DNA from: Bursaphelenchus xylophilus
Taxonomy: Eukaryota; Nematoda; Chromadorea; Rhabditida; Aphelenchoididae
NCBI GenBank assembly: GCA_904066235.2
Contig: CAJFCV020000001.1
Location: forward strand, 4,774,001 to 4,838,000
Reading direction: 5' to 3'
DNA length: 64,000 bases
The notes beneath the pieces are model-generated. The model searched no databases. It worked only from the letters and a program-made list of their open reading frames with translations, and was not told where the DNA came from. The position numbers and the translations under genes were made by a program. Of the stretch, positions 43,379-54,962 are shown piece after piece; the first letter of the stretch is position 1, and every line of letters begins with the position of its first letter.

Positions 43379-46300
43379 ATGGACTTCAATTTCAGAGACA
43401 TGGACCAACGACGCGGCCGAGAAATCGCCCGAAAATCACAGAGTACGTTTTTATGGGGCGGATTGTGTCGCGTAATGCGGATTCTGTTTTGCGCGGGTTT
43501 TTGGGTAGGGAGCGAGTTTTTTGATGACAAAGTGACGGCTTTGGTGTAAGGCTTGGAGGTTTTTTGATACGCCAAATCAACCACTGCGTCCGGTCGTATG
43601 AAAATAAAGTGATTGCTTGGCATTTTACCGCCACAAAAACAATCCCATTTCGGAGTTTCTAAAGTTAAAAAAGCGATACATTAACTTGACTATTTCCAGC
43701 TTCCGACCAGCTCAGCTTTAACTCCTGAAGTCACGGCTTCAAGCGAGAAATCCCGCAGCCCCAACACAAGGCACAAGCAGATCTCGCCGGAGTTCCAGCT
43801 CCTTATGCAAACAGCGCCACGCCCGGTAAATGGCATGGTAAAGACCTACGACAACAAGAACCGCACCTTCCAACGTCCGTACTCCGCAAAGACCGTATTC
43901 TTCTACAAGGACAACGATGTTTACTTTACAGTAAGTGTTGGGGATTTAGAAGGCACCAAAATATATATAAGCGTAATTCCATAAGGGCCGTTCCAGACGT
44001 TTCTACCTCCCATGGAACGCATACAAATACGTAGGTAATCACAGGTCTTTATTCTAAATCCAAGTCGTAGAGTTTTACGTGATCCCGTCAAAAGCCATCA
44101 GGCTCAATACATAGGGTTTTTGACATATTAAATAAAACCCCGTCCACAATATCATTATCGTTGCAAGCCCTTCCGTATACCCCTCTCAAGATGGCAACCC
44201 CATATACACGGAACCTGTTAGGCCTAATACTTGGCCATCGTAACTGATAATTGAGGTGCCCGTGGATACAAAGCCGCCAATTATGGCTGCGTATCTCCTC
44301 CTTCGGGCATACGCACGACCATGCTGTTGTTGTAATTGCGAATCGATTTAGGGCGTCCGCGTTCCGGTGACGAAAGCACGCTACCGAACCATCGACTCGT
44401 TGCTGGACGACCTGAACAGTAACATTGAGCTGCCGTTCGGCGTGAGGCACTTGTACACGCCGTACGGTCGCACGCCGGTCAAGACTGTGGACGACTTGAA
44501 GCACATGGGAAAGTAAGCCGGTTGTTTTTCACACTTTTAGGGACGGCTAGCGGCTCCGGGCATTCCACCAAGTTCTGATCTCCACGGCTTGCTTTTCAGC
44601 GGTCTCAAACTTAACTAAAGTCTAGAGAGTAGAATATTCGATAAGCACGACACTCTCGTCTCACTGTTTAAACTCATTTTTTATTGTAGTTTGTAATTTA
44701 TTTTACTTTCGTATGTCGCCGGCCCGGTCTAAGAGTGCCAATATAGTTGTTGATTACACTCTTTTACTTCGAAAACATCCGAGATCCCTGCACTATAGAG
44801 CCCGGCTCCAAGCTCGCAATTCCAGGTCTCCGTACTATATATATTCTCTTTATAAACCTGCTATCACCCCCTCTGACGCCTGGCCCTTACAGCCGCAATT
44901 AGGCCCCATTCATCCCGAGGATTTTTTGACAATTACGGCGGATTACCACTAATAATTCCTAACTCAGTCGGCCGCCAGCTTTTTTCGCTCTTTTCTTGGG
45001 GCTTGTGAAGGAAAAATAGGTGCTGCGGGGTTTAGTGCGAACACAAACACGAGATGAAAAAACGGCGGTAGCACGCGATTTAATTTATTCAGCCTCAGCA
45101 CTTGTCCGGGAGATAAGATTATGCCGACGAGCTTCGAATTTTCGTCTTGATTTTGTTAACTAGACGGGTGAGGTAACGATGGGGTTTCAAAACTTCTCTC
45201 GTTGGTGATTTAGACGACGTTTACTAAAGATATTTTATATGTCGTTTGGGTCGCCATGGATAAAGTAATAAGTATTTAGAATACATCTTTCCACCGGTAG
45301 ATATAGTAGGTGTGTCTTGTTCTTTCTAGCCCGTTGTAAGTCATCTTGTTTTTGAAAATTCGTCTTCGCTTTGTGTGGGACAGATAAAACTTAGATTTGC
45401 TAAGCAGTGAGCCCAATTACCTCCCTCACGGGCTTCCAATTACTTTCCCAGTTCGGCTTTGTTACACTTCCAACTAATCCTGTGATCGCTGTAATTTGGG
45501 CACTTCAGCGAGCAGAGTTCGGCTCCTTCACGGAAAGGCCCAATGTCCGTCCTGTTAGTTTCCTTGTTGTTCATCACAATATTTATGTTACTTCCCGAAA
45601 CTGGCCGTGCGGAAATCGTAACCCGCTTTCAGTTTTGACACAAGCGTTAATGTGCTTTGGCTGCATCAAAGAGCAGCGGTATTCCCAATTAGTGTTATAA
45701 ACTCCCACTTTTTGTTCCTTTGAGACCCGGGATAGCTGCAGGTAAGGCCCGCGTCCTCGGCGAAAGTCAAGCGGCCCTTAATTTATTTATGTTTTGAATA
45801 CCCATTCCACCCTCAACGTGTTTTCCACAGCCTAGCCGAAGGTTGAAAATCGAACTCTGGCCTCCGGTTACAGGCGTAGTTTTAGCACTTCCTTTGAGCA
45901 TGACCTAAGGCGGCCACGGAATGTCCGGAGAGCAGCGGCCGTTCACCAGCGACGCCCTGCCGCAGGTCATCTACTACAAGCATGGTTACAGGTACGTGGC
46001 GTCCTCGTCGAAGACCGTCCGCAACCACAACTTCTACTATGACCTGGAGAGGCGGTCGCGTGAGATGGAGAGCCTCAAAGGCAGTCGGTCCTCCAAGCAA
46101 ACGACCAGCAAATCCGAACAGGTGATTAGTTTTGAAAAAAAAGACCACAAATGGCGTCCAACTCAATTACTTTTTATGTAAAAATAGCGGCTGGGGGCTT
46201 ACTTCGCTTTTCAGAGCAGCCAAAGACGCTATCAGATCCGGCTAACGCGCATGCCCGGCAGGTACTATGGAGGGACCTTTTACCCAGCCACCTCCAAAAC

Positions 46301-49300
46301 GGTAAGTAGCGAGGGAGAGTGGGTTGTGCGTTTTTTTGTTTTGGCTACAAACCATTTGAATCTTTACATTTGTATATTGGCTCTCATTAGTTATTCCGGA
46401 ATGCTCGAAAAGCAGATTTTTTCGCTTTCCAGTTTTACAACAGCCCGATTCGTAACGGTTTTAAGCTTGTAAGTTCATATATCATGCAAAAAATCCATTA
46501 GCGCCTGAATCTTTTAGATTTTCCATAGATTTCTCTGTAGCGTTTGCCTTCTTAGACATGCCAAACTGAAAGGTTGCATTGGAAATCAAGAAAAAAAGTC
46601 ACGTCATTTAAATAAAGAACTTTTTGTACCTTTTCTTATTAGCTTTGTGTAGCAAACTTGCCTTTTTTGGCACGTTTTATAGTTCTGCAAGTAATCCATG
46701 TACCCCTGCTATGTACATATTTACTTTTTTCGCATTCCACTCCCTCAATGCCGGCCGTTATTACCCACGACTTAAAAGTTAATTCATCTAAAGAATTATC
46801 GGATAAGTGAAAGAGTTCCTTCAGTACTCAATATCCCCACAATACACACACCTAATACCCAGCCACGGGCAGACTTCTCTCGGTCTTAACTCTCTGTCTG
46901 TTTAGGTGTACTTCGTCCTGAATGGGAACCCCTCCCAGATCCACCGCTGTCTGTTGAATCCCTCGAAGCCGCTGGATTTGGACGTTATTTTGGAGGAGGT
47001 CTCGCACGCCCTGGGCGTCGCCATCTTCAAAATCTACACCTACGAAGGCGAGCGCATCACAAGCATGGAGCGGCTGCTGGACCTGCGGGATAATCGGGTC
47101 ATTGCCGTGGGGCGCAATGAGAAGCTGGTCCTGCAGGGCCGTTCGTTCAGTGACTTAGAGAAGGGAAGCTCAAGGCAGTTGTCAAACTCATTACCTCCGA
47201 TTTACTCCACGTCCGCCGAGAATGGATTTACCTCAAGGGCACAAAGGCGTAAGTGTCTTGTTTTCAGTGCCATTAGCCTGTACTAACCATGTTATTCATT
47301 TTCTTTTAGCCTCTCTCAATTACCTATCACAGCAACAAAACAGTATCGAACGGCCCGGAAAGTACCGGCTTCCCTCAACCAGTGCCATAGCACCCACTCA
47401 GTCTCGAAAGCAATACATAGCGGCGTTGGCCAATAAAGGCCATCCGTCCGCCGACCAGGCCCGTAAACGAGCCCGCCGAAGTTTGTCACAGCCGCGGTAT
47501 GTTCGGAATAGTGAAAAGCTGCCGTTGACGACGACAAGATTATCCAGTAAACGAGATGTCAACGCGTTACAAACACGTCGTTCGAGAAATCCGGACCCTC
47601 CCAAAAGGGACAGACACGTAGCCGATGCCAAGGCTGTCACAGCGACGGCAATAGCGTCGGCCGCCAAAGCCGTGCACGACTCACCGACGAAAGATGAGAA
47701 AAAAGAGGAGAATCAGGGAGATCGGCTAGCCAGCCGTTCCCATACCGCGGATAGTGATTCAGGAAGGCCTAGGTCCATTAATCATCTACAATCAAGCCAT
47801 AATTCAAGCGACACTCATGAGAATCATACTGAACAAAACTACCACACAGGTCATGAAGGGGATGATGAGATTGAAGAGGAAGGTGAAGATTATGATGAAA
47901 ATGAGATGGACGATATGGAAGACGACTATCCAGAGATGCCTCAGGAAGTTTACGATCATTACATGGATAATGGAGGAGATGGGGTTCTAGAAAATAGAGG
48001 TAAGTCAACATTTCAAGTTTTTATGAGTGGCCTTGGAATTATTAATGACTTCAAATTACAGCGGGTACTGGCGAAGACATGCAAAAAATGCTGAAATCTG
48101 TAACGGCCATCCAAGCAGGCGTTAGAGGGTTTTTGACAAGGAAAAGGTTACGGGGTAAGTAATGATAATATTCCAAAATTCTTATAGTTTGTGTGCTTTC
48201 TTTTGCCGCTGCTAGGAAAAACCTTTTAGTATATGCAGTATGTTTACTTTCCAACAAAAATGATCGGATATTTCTTGCAGATGAAAGAAAAGAAAATGAG
48301 GAAAAGGAATTGGATGCTGAGATTGGCAGTGATGTTGAGAACGACGACGAAAAAGAAGAGGCAGCCATACATCCCGATGGACCGAAGTCTGCTGGTGGTG
48401 ATGATGAAGAAAACGTGAAAGATGCTCATAGCTTACAAGCTACAACGGCAGATGAGGAAGAAAATAAGGTTGACGAGGATGGTTTTCAAAGCAAACCTAA
48501 CACATCTTCTTCTAAAAGGAAGGGAAGCAAACAAAGCTTGGAAAAAGATGATAACAAGGAAGATGAGAACCACAATGAAGAGAAGATTGACGAACCAAAG
48601 GAAGATGATAAAGACGAAGAAGACCACAAAGTAAGTGTATTGTAAAGATTCGAGAAGCAGGTCAACACGAAAAAAATAAAGAATTGGTTGTTACAACGCC
48701 TTACAATAGCTTCTTTAAATAGCAAAGCATCTCATGAAGCAAGTGCTAAAATATTTTTTCAGCCATCAACATCGCAAAGCAAGCAGGAAGAGAAAATCGA
48801 AGATAAAATCGAGGATACGATAGACTCCAATGAGCTTGATGAAAATCCGGGAACTTCCAAACAAGCAGAAGATCAAAAACTCCCTGAAATTGAAGAAGAA
48901 CCTACAAAAATAGAGGAAAATGGGATAGAAGAGAAGGAAAAAAAAGATCCAGATCAACGAAGTGATAAATATTACTTCAAACTTCAAGATGTCAACGAAT
49001 TAGAAGGAGCGAATACTGATGGTTCTACTGAAGATGAGGATGACCTCCTGTTGAAGAGGAGTGTGGATCCTGGTGATGGTAAATAAGTAATCATGTAAAA
49101 CCTCATGATTGTTATAAATTTCAGTTGAATCCTATACTGTTGTTGTGAAGTTGGGCAATCGTTGGGCGGCGGATTCAGAGACCGAGTTGTTTGTTCAGTT
49201 CTTCGGAGAGAAGGGCGAATCAGAGAAGGTTTATATCCGAAACCAGTACGTAAATTGGCTGGAAGTGACTGACAAAGAGGTCAATCGAGAGATGGCTAGT

Positions 49301-52300
49301 ACGTTTCGGATGAAAATCAAATCCGCGTTTGTTGGGATATTGCAAAGAATCACCATTGGTCATGACTCAGTAGGATACGGTAAGAAAACTCAAAAATTAC
49401 AGCGAATAAGCGGACATTACATTGCGTAATGTTAGAAAGATGATTCACTTTTTAAACCCTTTTCTTTCAGGTGCCGGAATTTTTATCGACACAATTGTGG
49501 TTACTGAAAATGCAGTCAACGGCCGAGGCTACCTCTTTCAAGTCTACAAGTGGTTCGATTCCGGCCAGGTTGATGGGAAATTAGTTCGAACTGTAAAACT
49601 GACTGCATTTTGTGAGATGTACACCATTCCACAAGCCGCTCAACGAACCACAAGAGGCCGCTGGGAAGTTGTGTTGAGGTCCGGAGATCACGCTGGGAAT
49701 GGAGGGACCTCTTCGAACTTATTGTTGGTCGGAACAGGGACAATGAGCTCGAGCACAGTCGTATTGCCGAATGAAAAGAGTCTGCAGAACGTCCCATCGG
49801 AAACTATGATTCAGGTAAAATTTTATTTTTACAGACAGTTACAGCACTGTAATTGCCTTGTTTATAATCATAACCTTTTCCAGGCCGACTTCGGACCGAT
49901 CGGCGAGCTCCTTAAACTGCGTGTCGAAATCGACGGAGAAGGCGATCAGCCGAATTATTGTATTCAAGAAGTTGAGCTGCGTGACTTGGACACTCAAGAA
50001 AAGTGTGTCATCCCTTGTGCAAAGTGGCTGAAATGGCATCACACCCAAAAAGGAGATCAGCCTTTCAGAGAGTTTATGACCTTCAAGATTGGAGTCGAAC
50101 CGTTGCCTTGTAAGTCCTCCGAATAGTATTTTTGATTTACATTTTTAGTGATTCATTACGAAGGGAAGATCACAGTGTTTGATTCGTGTCTCCATTACGT
50201 TGAGAATATTGGGAGAATGGAGTTGATCGGGGATTTGGGCCAGACTGGATGCATCTTCATCGACTTTGCCAATGTGGATCGCAAATCAAAGAAGCCGGTA
50301 AGGAAGCGAGCATGACACGACATGTCAAGCGAAGATATAGTTTTAATGTATTGCAATATCAATTTTCAGGAAGTTACCTTCAAATTCGAAGCCCTTTCCG
50401 TCGGAAAATTGCATAGCGCCCGCTTTTATCTCCAACCAAAACCGGAGGCCGAGCCAATCTACAAAGGATTCGATGTTCTCCAACAAATTTGGGATCGCCA
50501 AGCAGTGAATGGAGTGATCCCTCCTCACAATATTGGCACAACTGGTAACTACTGGTTGTTGGGTGAGATGACGGTTAGGGAAGGGCTGCATGTGCCGTTC
50601 AAATACTCGTTGAATGCGGCGAGGATTCGGCCTCGCGGCACCGAAGAAGACCCGTATGTCTTGGAACTCCGACTTTCAGGTAGGTTTATGACATTTTTGC
50701 AATCAGCAAATATTGCACTTTCGGTTACGGTATTTCAAATACAATTATTATACATCAATTTTTAGTTCTTTTAATTTTTCCGTATCTCATTTTACACGCT
50801 ATATTCATCGTGATCACAAATTTGAAAATGAAAAAATCTCGCGAAATCTCGGATTACGACGATTTTTGAGTGCAGATTTTAGCCCTCGAAGGGATGCCGA
50901 CCCGGATCCGGAAGAGTAAGGCACCGCATCGCTCACCGTCCGCCTGGTTTCTGTCCATGGCACTCTCCGAACACTCAAATCTCATGCCCACTGTTGCACT
51001 GTGCGGCAAAAACTCTGTCACCGAAATGCACCCCATCTCACAAACACCCATTGATCGGATGATCAGTTTCCAGGTGAGGGCGAAGGGACTTTTAAAGGGA
51101 CTTTTGGAAGGGTGGTTGAGGGAGGTGAAGGCAAGGAAAGAAACCGGCAATTGGTTGGGGTGCAAGAGACCATCTTCCAAAGAGTCATCCGATAGAATTC
51201 AGATGAAATAATAAGCCCTTTTATTTCGATTTGATTCATGTTGTACTCACGGTGATAGCAATGCAAATATTTTTACTTTCAACAAACAAAATCAAATTCC
51301 ACCAGCAAGTTTCACAACCCATCCTGATTATTTATCGTTAGCCGTTTTTGTTTGCTGCGGAAAGACATCATGTACACACCACAAGAACATCATGAACTTT
51401 ACTGTATCAATGAGTTCACGGCTTAGTTCTTATTTATCCTCTTTAGAACAAAGAGCGTCGTCGAGAGGCGCTGGCCGCCCTCATCAAAGTCCGAGTCACC
51501 GTTCAGCCCAATAAATTTATGAAGTTCCCGTCGGATCACAAGCCTGATTCCACTAATCCTGTTCTACATATCATGAAAGTAAGCGATCCCCCTAAAGTAA
51601 ACATAGAAATGTGGTTCAGATGCGTTTGGTAGACAACGCCAACGGCGATGAGGTGCGCTTCCCTGTCGCAAATGTCATAATAAGCCCTGAAAATGGGGTT
51701 GTTGAATTCCCGGTGGCTTGGCCGGATCGCCCTCCCCTTCTGAATGTTGTCTATGAAGTCCAAGTCAAAACGGGTGCTTCTTCCATGCCCAAGGATGCAA
51801 TTGTTATGTTGAATTTGTTCGGCGAAGCTGGAGATACCGCTGGTCGCAGGTTGAAGGACAGTAGTAACAAAACTAAGAATCCTTTTGCTGCCGACACGGT
51901 AAGACAATTTGTAAGCAGGAAAATATTTTTCAAAATTGTTTTGAGTCTTGACTTATAGCAACATGCCGAATCTCAATTTTCAGACCTCTTCATTTGCCTT
52001 CGAAGCCGTCTCCATTGGTCTTGTTAGGACCGCCGAAATTACGGTCAGTTCCAAGTCAAGGGAATTTCTATGGGAATGCAAACAACTTACAATTAAATCT
52101 TCCACCAATCCCAGTTCATACATCTTCCAATTTCAAAAGTAAGTCAGGCCTTTGTATTACAAAAATCAGGTAGCAAATCATCGACGAAAGAATTAGTAAT
52201 ATTGTAAAATACGGCATGCTTTAATCACAGCAATTTTTTTCACGGCTGTTTTTGCTATTTTTTGCGACTTATCTAACTGAAATAGCTTGCGTTTTCCAGA

Positions 52301-52464
52301 AACAAAACATTTTTTTTTGTTACTGATCGCGAAGAACGAGCTGGAAATCTCTCATAATCACTTTATTAAAAAAAAACTGCCTTTCATATAAAGTACTTGC
52401 AAGTTTCAGGCCGTTCACCGCAGTCACCAACCGTCAAGCAGTCTCCTTGTACAGCATCACCTAG
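43379..52464 (+). CDS. Doublecortin / IQ / PLAT-domain protein
   Basis: Nineteen exons from 43700 on join in frame to 1502 residues; a tentative first exon (43379-43471) adds 31. Order: two doublecortin domains (RPYSAKTVFFYKDND...GVRHLYTPYGRTP, and VYFVLNGNPSQIHR... to VIAVGRNEKL), a basic, low-complexity linker, an acidic stretch, an IQ motif (AIQAGVRGFLTRKRL), about 230 residues of Glu/Lys/Asp-rich sequence, then about 700 residues with several PLAT/LH2-like modules (YTVVVKLGNRWAADSETELF; YEVQVKTGASSMPKDAIVML). Doublecortin domains bind microtubules; IQ binds calmodulin-type proteins; PLAT modules bind lipid or protein. A role at ciliary or sensory microtubules is inference. An in-frame ATG at 45921 could start a shorter form. 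The extreme N-terminus is uncertain. Confidence 0.82.
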
Positions 52465-53246
52465 CCATGATGCAATATCACAGCAATAATTTCTTTTCAT
52501 TTTTTGTCTTTATTTTTATTATTTTCAAAGCCTTCTTACTATCCTATATTATTCAAAATTTTATGTTCAAATATTGTCGCAAATCTCAGGTGCATCCAAC
52601 ATTTTGTAAATGTTTTGCTTTGTTTTGTTTGGGAACTGGTACTAGACTCATCAAAAGTAATAAATTTTCATATTTCTACAGTACAGAAGTACATCTTTTT
52701 CAGCTGTAATGCACGGTAGACAGTGTTTCGAAAATTGGCGGACCGGTGGGAAGAACGGTCGGCCCGGGGTTTCAAAATTGTTTCGGACGGCTACGTATGT
52801 ATATTAGAAGCCAGCAGATATGTACTTCGCACTCAAGAGTTTTTTCTGAACGATTTTATTTGTAAACGTATTCATTGTATATGTATATAATAATTGTAAA
52901 TTAGGTTTATTATATATTAAAGGTACTATTACTAAAACAATTTATTTTCGAAATTAAGTTTACGGGTCGAGTTTTACAAGGCATCAAAACTTTTTCCACA
53001 GATCCATATGCATCATTCGCTGCACTTTTATTTTCTATATGTTAATGCATGTAAAAGTTGGTAAACACCAAACATCTTGTTTGCACACACACTCTGTAGC
53101 ATCCAATTCCTGCAATAAGAATTAAGAACAAATGAGACAAGCGCGATTCCAATCTCTAAACTCTCGCGGTTTGCGGCAGGTGTTTTAGGGTAAATGTAAT
53201 GTAACAGTCTCCCTTAAAATTCTACAATTTTATGGCTTAGAGAATT
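52465..53246. other. Intergenic, no feature seen
   Basis: About 780 A+T-rich bases between the doublecortin/PLAT gene and the chemoreceptor. Nothing beyond short open frames. Confidence 0.5.
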
Positions 53247-54614
53247 ATGACTTCGCTGCTCGAAGTTGTCTTATTTTTATTGTCTGCTATATCCACTGTT
53301 TTGCCGGTATATGTGATTTTTCTGGTCATGACGCGATCACCGGCCTCGATGAAGGAGTACAAGAAGTTTTTGATCAATTTTACGGTAACAGATTACATAG
53401 AAAAAACTTTAATTTTATGTCAGCAATGTCAGAGAATCTTGTGTTGACGCTTTGCTTATTTAGATACACGACATGATGTTTGCAATAAGTTATGGCTTTC
53501 TTTTCGGACCTCAGTCGATATTTCCAGTTAGTGGGGCTGCTGTCAGTGGAGTTTTTCGATTTTTTGGGGACACTGGAGCAAGGTTATCAGTAAGGTCATC
53601 ATTTTTGGTCCTGGTGAAGGTTAAGTGCAGAGCAAGTCAGGGCTTTCATTTAGGAATAGATCGTCCCAATTCTTTTACTCACTCCCACCTTATCAAAGCG
53701 ATATATTCCTAATCCTACATATCTAGCTAGCACTTGGCCATATCACTAATTTCAGTTCGCCGTAGTCATCGTTACCGGCAGTAACATGATGCTGGCGCAA
53801 TGTTTTTGCCTTGCATATCGCATGTCTGTTATGTTGGACAACAAATGCTTCAACCGCTTTCTACTCTCCATTTTCTGTTGGTGCTTATTCTACGGTGTTA
53901 AAGTGCCGATCAATTTGTTTGTTGGGTACCTGTTTACGCTGCTGGCAGTGCCTCAAGCCAAGATTTGGGAGAAAGTTGAGTATTACAATCAAACCTTTCC
54001 CGAGTCACCATACCCGATACTTTATGTGGATCCCTTCGAAATGTTTACAATCCTCCTTTTTGGTTTTGTTGTCTTGGCGTTGGCTGGAATGGAGCTGTTT
54101 CAAATTGCATTCGTCTTTTTTATCCTCAGGGCATTGGAATCGAAGAAAGCGGCGCTGACGGAGAAAAGTTATCGGCTTCAGAAACAGCTGACGTTTGCGT
54201 TGGCTGCACAGGTAAGGAGGGCTAGAAATACCAGTCAGCCCATTATTTTCCCGACATACTTATAAGCCAGTAGTCAGCCCAAACGCTTCGATAATCTAAT
54301 TAATCGTTGCCTTTCAGCTAGTCGTCCCAATAGTCCTTATATTCTTCCCCGTCTCGTATGGCGTTATCTGCCGCTATGTGGGATCGGATCCCTCTAAAAT
54401 GGCTGGTGATATCGGCTTCTTCCTCTTCGCTACATACGGTGCTTGCAACGCATTACTCACGATCTTCTTTGTCAAGCCATATTACGATTTTACCCTGCGG
54501 AAATTGCAGAGAATTTTTTGGTGTTTCAAATTCGAACCTCCGAAAAAGCACAGCATTGTGGTTCTACACAGTATTAACAGCTACGCCAGCAACGTTACAG
54601 CAAACAATTATTAG
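53247..54614 (+). CDS. Seven-transmembrane serpentine chemoreceptor
   Basis: Exons 53247-53384, 53464-53589, 53756-54211 and 54318-54614 give 338 residues, all introns phase 0. Seven hydrophobic stretches can be read, from LLEVVLFLLSAISTVLPVYV to GFFLFATYGACNALLTIFFV. The PIPESxPY-like loop segment YNQTFPESPYPIL carries a glycosylation site. The QKQLTFALAAQLVVPIVLIF segment before TM6 and the PYYDFTLRK end of TM7 resemble the Srh/Str/Sri nematode chemoreceptor superfamily; Srh seems closest, but I am unsure. Such receptors act at the cilia of sensory neurons. Intron 3 holds a half MITE end (ATTATTTTCCCGACA). Confidence 0.82.
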
Positions 54615-54962
54615 GAAATTTTTTTGTGAAAATAAAGGTCTAAAATAGCAATTAAACTTGTAAAAATTTTAATACAATAGGCAATGTCTTTCGGTATGTT
54701 CCAGGTGTCTGGTCAAATAAATTGTATTATAAATAATAGGAAAATCACAAAAGACGTCATTGCAGTTTTGCAATGCTATTTTGACAACCGATAAAGATCC
54801 CTTTTGTTGAGACTTCAACTCTTACAACTTTTATTATTTGGCAAGTCTGAACTATGGTGGTTCTGCAAGATATCAACAGAAATATTATAAGTGTTCCAAC
54901 CCGTAACTCATAATTCCAATTCTTAGTCATTAAAATTTTTATTCAAAAATCCAATCGGTCAT

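Noticed and set aside
50869..50920. Acceptor at 50880 (TGCAG|ATTTTAG) for the PLAT exon
   Set aside because: It leads to a stop codon within 15 codons; the acceptor at 50870 (TTTGAG|TGCAG) keeps the frame open and links to the next exon.
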